Assembly (NCBI GenBank): GCA_020073145.1
Contig: JAIQFS010000022.1
Location: 24,961-88,960, forward strand
Direction of reading: 5' to 3'
From: Terriglobia bacterium
GTDB taxonomy: Bacteria; Acidobacteriota; Terriglobia; Bryobacterales; Bryobacteraceae
DNA: 64,000 nt
The notes below the pieces were generated by a model. It saw only the letters and a program-made list of their open reading frames with translations. It had not been told where the DNA came from and did no database searches. Below, piece after piece: positions 59,063 to 64,000 of the stretch. Position numbers and translations under genes: made by a program. Each line of letters starts with the position of its first letter. Position 1 is the first letter of the stretch.

Positions 59063-59586
59063 GCGCTCTGCTCCGCCGAGGTCTGGAGTTGGCCCAGCAT
59101 CACGGTATCGCCCTGCACCTTAGTCTGATACCGGTCCAACGGCCGCGGTGCCGGACCGCCCAGAACCTGGCCCTGGATCGAGAACAGTGAATTGTGGCAG
59201 GGACAGACGAACTCGTTTTTAGCGTCGTCCCAATGGTACGCGCATCCCAGATGTGTGCACTGCGGACCAAAGGCCACCACCTGGTTGGCGGCCGATTTGA
59301 CCACCCACGCCGTGTTTCTCTCGCTGACGACCTTCCAGCCGTCCACACGCATGCGGCGAAACGTCACTTCCACGGGCGAACCGGAGGGAAGCTCGGCGAG
59401 TTTGCCGACCTCCACCCATTGATCCTGCTTCCGGATCTTCGCTGGGACCAGCAGGTAAACCAGAGCCGGCAACCCCAACGCAGCCGTAATCAGGCCTCCC
59501 AGGCCGTAAATTGCGGCCACATAAAAACTGCGTCGCGTGCCGCCGGGCATTTCCGGCGCCTCCTGCGGCTTGATAACCGGATTCAT
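59059..59586 (-). CDS. Rieske iron-sulfur subunit of the bc-type complex
   Basis: 175 residues from the ATG at 59586. One N-terminal transmembrane helix (FYVAAIYGLGGLITAALGLP) after a GTRRSF Tat-like start anchors it. The Rieske cluster motifs are CTHLGC and CPCHNS, with QVLGGPAPRPLDRY after them. First gene of the pair with the cytochrome b-c fusion. A TATAAT box (59627-59632, minus strand) about 40 nt upstream and AGGAG give a normal leader. Confidence 0.93.
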   Translation of the reverse strand: MNPVIKPQEAPEMPGGTRRSFYVAAIYGLGGLITAALGLPALVYLLVPAKIRKQDQWVEVGKLAELPSGSPVEVTFRRMRVDGWKVVSERNTAWVVKSAANQVVAFGPQCTHLGCAYHWDDAKNEFVCPCHNSLFSIQGQVLGGPAPRPLDRYQTKVQGDTVMLGQLQTSAEQSA

Positions 59587-59701
59587 TGGACTGAGCCTAG
59601 CTCCTGAAGTGGTTGATGCACTAAACATTATAGAGGGTCCGCCGGCGACGGGAAGGTTACAGCCGGGACGAGAGTAAACGAGTGTTGCCCCCCGATTGGG
59701 G

Positions 59702-60166
59702 CTAACGCAGCTCTTTGCTGGTAGGGGTGGCGGGTTCCGGACCGTAGTTTTCGCGGACCACCATGCTCTGGTCGGAATAGAACGTTCGGCTGCCGCTGCT
59801 GTTGAACGCAATGGGATTGGCGTTGATCGTGTATCCGCCCTGGGAGCCCGTCAGGGTAAACTTGTAACCGCTCTTTTCGCCTCCGGACAGGTCATTGCCG
59901 ATCAGGTCCGCGGCTGAGGCGTTGGCGTTTCCGCTGGTTGGGGGCCCCAGCTCCGCGAGCGAGGTGGCATAGCGGCCGAATTGCGAGTTGTACTGCACCT
60001 GGGCCGTGTGCAGGGTCCGGATGGCGGCAAGGGCCGCGGTCTCTTGCGAGTACATGCGCGCCCGGCTCAACTTGGGCAGCGCAATGGTGATGATGATCAA
60101 AATGATCGCCACCACGATCAGCAATTCAATCAAGGAAAAGCCGCGGCGTCTTGTGCGTTGCAACAT
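59702..60166 (-). CDS. Type IV pilin / pseudopilin-like protein
   Basis: 154 residues. The type III leader is short and basic (MLQRTRRRG) with cleavage and methylation expected at G/FSLIELLIVVAIILIII, Glu at +5. RARMYSQETAALAAIRTLHT continues the alpha-1 helix, then a short globular part (TLHTAQVQYNSQFGRYATSL). It matches PilA/GspG-type major pilins or acidobacterial small pilins. No pilus machinery is in the window. The gene follows kdsA on the same strand (26 bp) but likely has its own message. Confidence 0.9.
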   Translation of the reverse strand: MLQRTRRRGFSLIELLIVVAIILIIITIALPKLSRARMYSQETAALAAIRTLHTAQVQYNSQFGRYATSLAELGPPTSGNANASAADLIGNDLSGGEKSGYKFTLTGSQGGYTINANPIAFNSSGSRTFYSDQSMVVRENYGPEPATPTSKELR

Positions 60167-60192
60167 ACCAGCCCCTACTATTCTATGACGGG

Positions 60193-62654
<2,462 letters not shown>

Positions 62655-62662
<8 letters not shown>

Positions 62663-63419
62663 CCGCTCTCACCCCCTGTATCGCCGAAGCTTCGAATAAT
62701 TGAGAGACCCTCTCCAGATCTTCCGGTGTATCCACGCCGAGCGACTCGTACTCGGTTTCCACCACCCGGATGGGAAAGCCGTTCTCGAGCGCGCGCAGCT
62801 GCTCCAGCCGCTCGGCCTGCTCCAGCGGACCCGCCCGCAGCGACGGATACCCGAGCAGAAAATCGCGGCGGTAGACATACAGGCCGATATGTTTGTAGTG
62901 CACAGGGGGAGGAGCGGCCTGCCCGCGAACGTACGGAATCGGGCACCGGGAAAAGTAGATGGCGTTGCCGGCGTGGTCCGTCACCACCTTGACCACGTTG
63001 GGATCGGAGACTTCGCGTGGATCCTCGATGCGCTTTTTCAAGGTGCCCATGGGGATCTCGGCATCGTGGGCCAGAGGCAGAATCGCCGCGTCGATGGCCG
63101 CCGGATCGATCAGCGGCTCGTCGCCCTGGATGTTGACCACCAGATCGGCGTTTTCGGCGGAAGCCACTTCCGCCGCCCGGTCGGTGCCGGACGGATGGTC
63201 GGCCCGCGTCATGCGCACGCGCGCGCCGAACGCCCGCGCGGCCTCGTACACTCGCGCGTCATCGGTGGCGACGATCGTGCTCGTCAGGTATCGCGCCTGT
63301 GACGCGCGCTCGTACACATGCTGCAGCATGGATTTGCCGAAAATCGAGACGAGGACTTTTCCGGGGAACCGGGTAGAATCGTACCGCGCAGGAATCACGC
63401 CCAAGATTTTACGTGGCAC
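62655..63419 (-). CDS. kdsB: 3-deoxy-manno-octulosonate cytidylyltransferase (CMP-KDO synthetase)
   Basis: 254 residues from a GTG. The nucleotidyltransferase fold has [90 protein letters not shown], and [18 protein letters not shown]. It activates KDO with CTP for lipid A inner core. TATGAT ends 5 nt before the GTG, so the operon is probably transcribed from the start codon (leaderless). The first gene of the kdsB-pyrG-kdsA operon. Confidence 0.95.
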
Positions 63420-63424
63420 AGCAG

Positions 63425-63430
63425 ATCATA
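63425..63430 (-). promoter_or_regulatory. -10 box TATGAT of the kdsB-pyrG-kdsA operon, leaderless start
   Basis: TATGAT on the minus strand, 5 nt before the GTG at 63419, with no ribosome site between them. The -35 region is weak (TTTATC-like). Confidence 0.4.
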
Positions 63431-63477
63431 CCATAAAATTCGCTGTGATAAACTGAGGACAGAAAGTTGGGAAGCCG

Positions 63478-64000
63478 ATGCTGCCGTCCCTTCCTAAGTG
63501 GTTCTGCTTCAGCGCCATTTTCGCCTCGGTCCTGACCGTCGCAGGAGCGGCGGATATCGTTCCGGCCGATCCCAAAGTGGCGATTGAGCCGCGCGCCAGG
63601 CCGGACGGCCAGAAGGTCCCCACTCCCCGCGCCAACATTCGCGTCGACAGCACCCTGGTGCTGATTCCGGTCACCGTCACCGATCCGCTCAACCGTTTCG
63701 TGACCGGCCTGGAAAAGGAAAATTTCAAACTGTTCGAAGAGAAAAAGGAGCAGGAGATCCTTTCCTTTACCAGCGAGGATGCGCCGCTTTCCATTGGCCT
63801 GGTTTTCGATTGCAGCGGCAGCATGGGCAGCAAGCTGGACAAATCGCGCGAGGCCGTGGCCCAGTTCTTCAAGACGGCCAACCCCGAAGACGAGTTTTTT
63901 CTGGTGCAGTTCAACGACACCGCCGACCTGGTCCAGCATTTCACCACCAGCCTCGAAGAGATTCAGAATCGCCTCACCTTCACCCAGTCCACTTCCGATC
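63478..64000 (+). CDS. VWFA-related acidobacterial domain protein, N-terminal part (second copy)
   Basis: 174 codons lie in the window; the gene continues past the right edge. A signal peptide (AIFASVLTVAGAADIV) is followed by VDSTLVLIPVTVTDPLNRFV and GLEKENFKLFEEKKEQEILS, the N-terminal beta domain shared with 40964. The VWA domain starts PLSIGLVFDCSGSMGSKLDK. Here the MIDAS is canonical (DCSGSM), unlike the DRIFT variant at 40964, so metal binding is likely. Divergent from kdsB. Confidence 0.87.
   Translation, partial: MLPSLPKWFCFSAIFASVLTVAGAADIVPADPKVAIEPRARPDGQKVPTPRANIRVDSTLVLIPVTVTDPLNRFVTGLEKENFKLFEEKKEQEILSFTSEDAPLSIGLVFDCSGSMGSKLDKSREAVAQFFKTANPEDEFFLVQFNDTADLVQHFTTSLEEIQNRLTFTQSTSD

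Overview
The window looks like chromosome from a Bryobacterales/Solibacter-type Acidobacteriota. It is GC-rich and carries lineage-typical families: an ADOP-type duplicated permease, a TIGR03435-type protein, two VWFA-related (TIGR03436-type) proteins, many secreted c-type cytochromes and PQQ beta-propeller dehydrogenases, ankyrin proteins fused or linked to cytochromes, a DUF1592/DUF1552 pair, and PEGA-free Ser/Thr kinases with TPR or TolB-like propellers. These assignments come from reading the proteins; no database search was run.

Layout. 1-5.2 kb: 5' end of a TonB-type receptor, a soluble PQQ sugar dehydrogenase, a truncated ankyrin gene, a LigM-like O-demethylase, a dienelactone hydrolase and a PadR regulator. 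5.2-14.9 kb: a PadR-controlled DinB-like protein, a diheme cytochrome c, a cytochrome/ankyrin/alpha-alpha-barrel fusion, two PQQ dehydrogenases and a GH28 pectinase. 14.9-16.2 kb: a decayed stretch with two frameshifted genes. 16.2-29.2 kb: a kinase-TPR protein, a LigJ-like amidohydrolase, members of a secreted paralogous family, hydrolases, an ADOP permease, DUF2239, and two MBL-fold proteins of which one looks like subclass B3. 30.7-33.8 kb: an AT-richer island with a retron. 34-42.7 kb: a TIGR03435 protein, a third PQQ dehydrogenase, a GH53 galactanase, DUF6152, cytochrome c and a VWFA protein. 43.3-49 kb: a tightly packed ankyrin-DUF1592-DUF1552 operon. 49.2-64 kb: tRNA-Arg, cytochrome c, an ACMSD-type amidohydrolase, malic enzyme, a kinase-propeller protein, a desaturase, a Rieske/cytochrome b-c operon, a pseudopilin, the kdsB-pyrG-kdsA operon and the start of a second VWFA gene.

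The most notable locus is the retron island (30706-33834). It holds a nucleoside-deoxyribosyltransferase-like/winged-helix gene, a foldable msr-msd-like RNA, and an RT-TOPRIM gene resembling Retron-Eco2 (Ec67). The RT gene is broken by a short deletion and frameshift that removes the region where the retron NAxxH motif belongs. The island lies between two 70-bp direct repeats that duplicate the 3' end of the upstream gene, which suggests site-specific insertion at a gene end.

The rest reads as a plant-litter lifestyle: pectin (GH28) and galactan (GH53) hydrolases, LigM/LigJ-like enzymes for methoxylated aromatics, and periplasmic quinoproteins that feed cytochromes c and a bc-type complex. 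Several genes have a -10 box only 5-8 nt before the start codon, which points to leaderless mRNAs. Two promoter regions carry clear dyad operators (PadR/DinB at 5195-5251; DUF2239 at 26912-26957).
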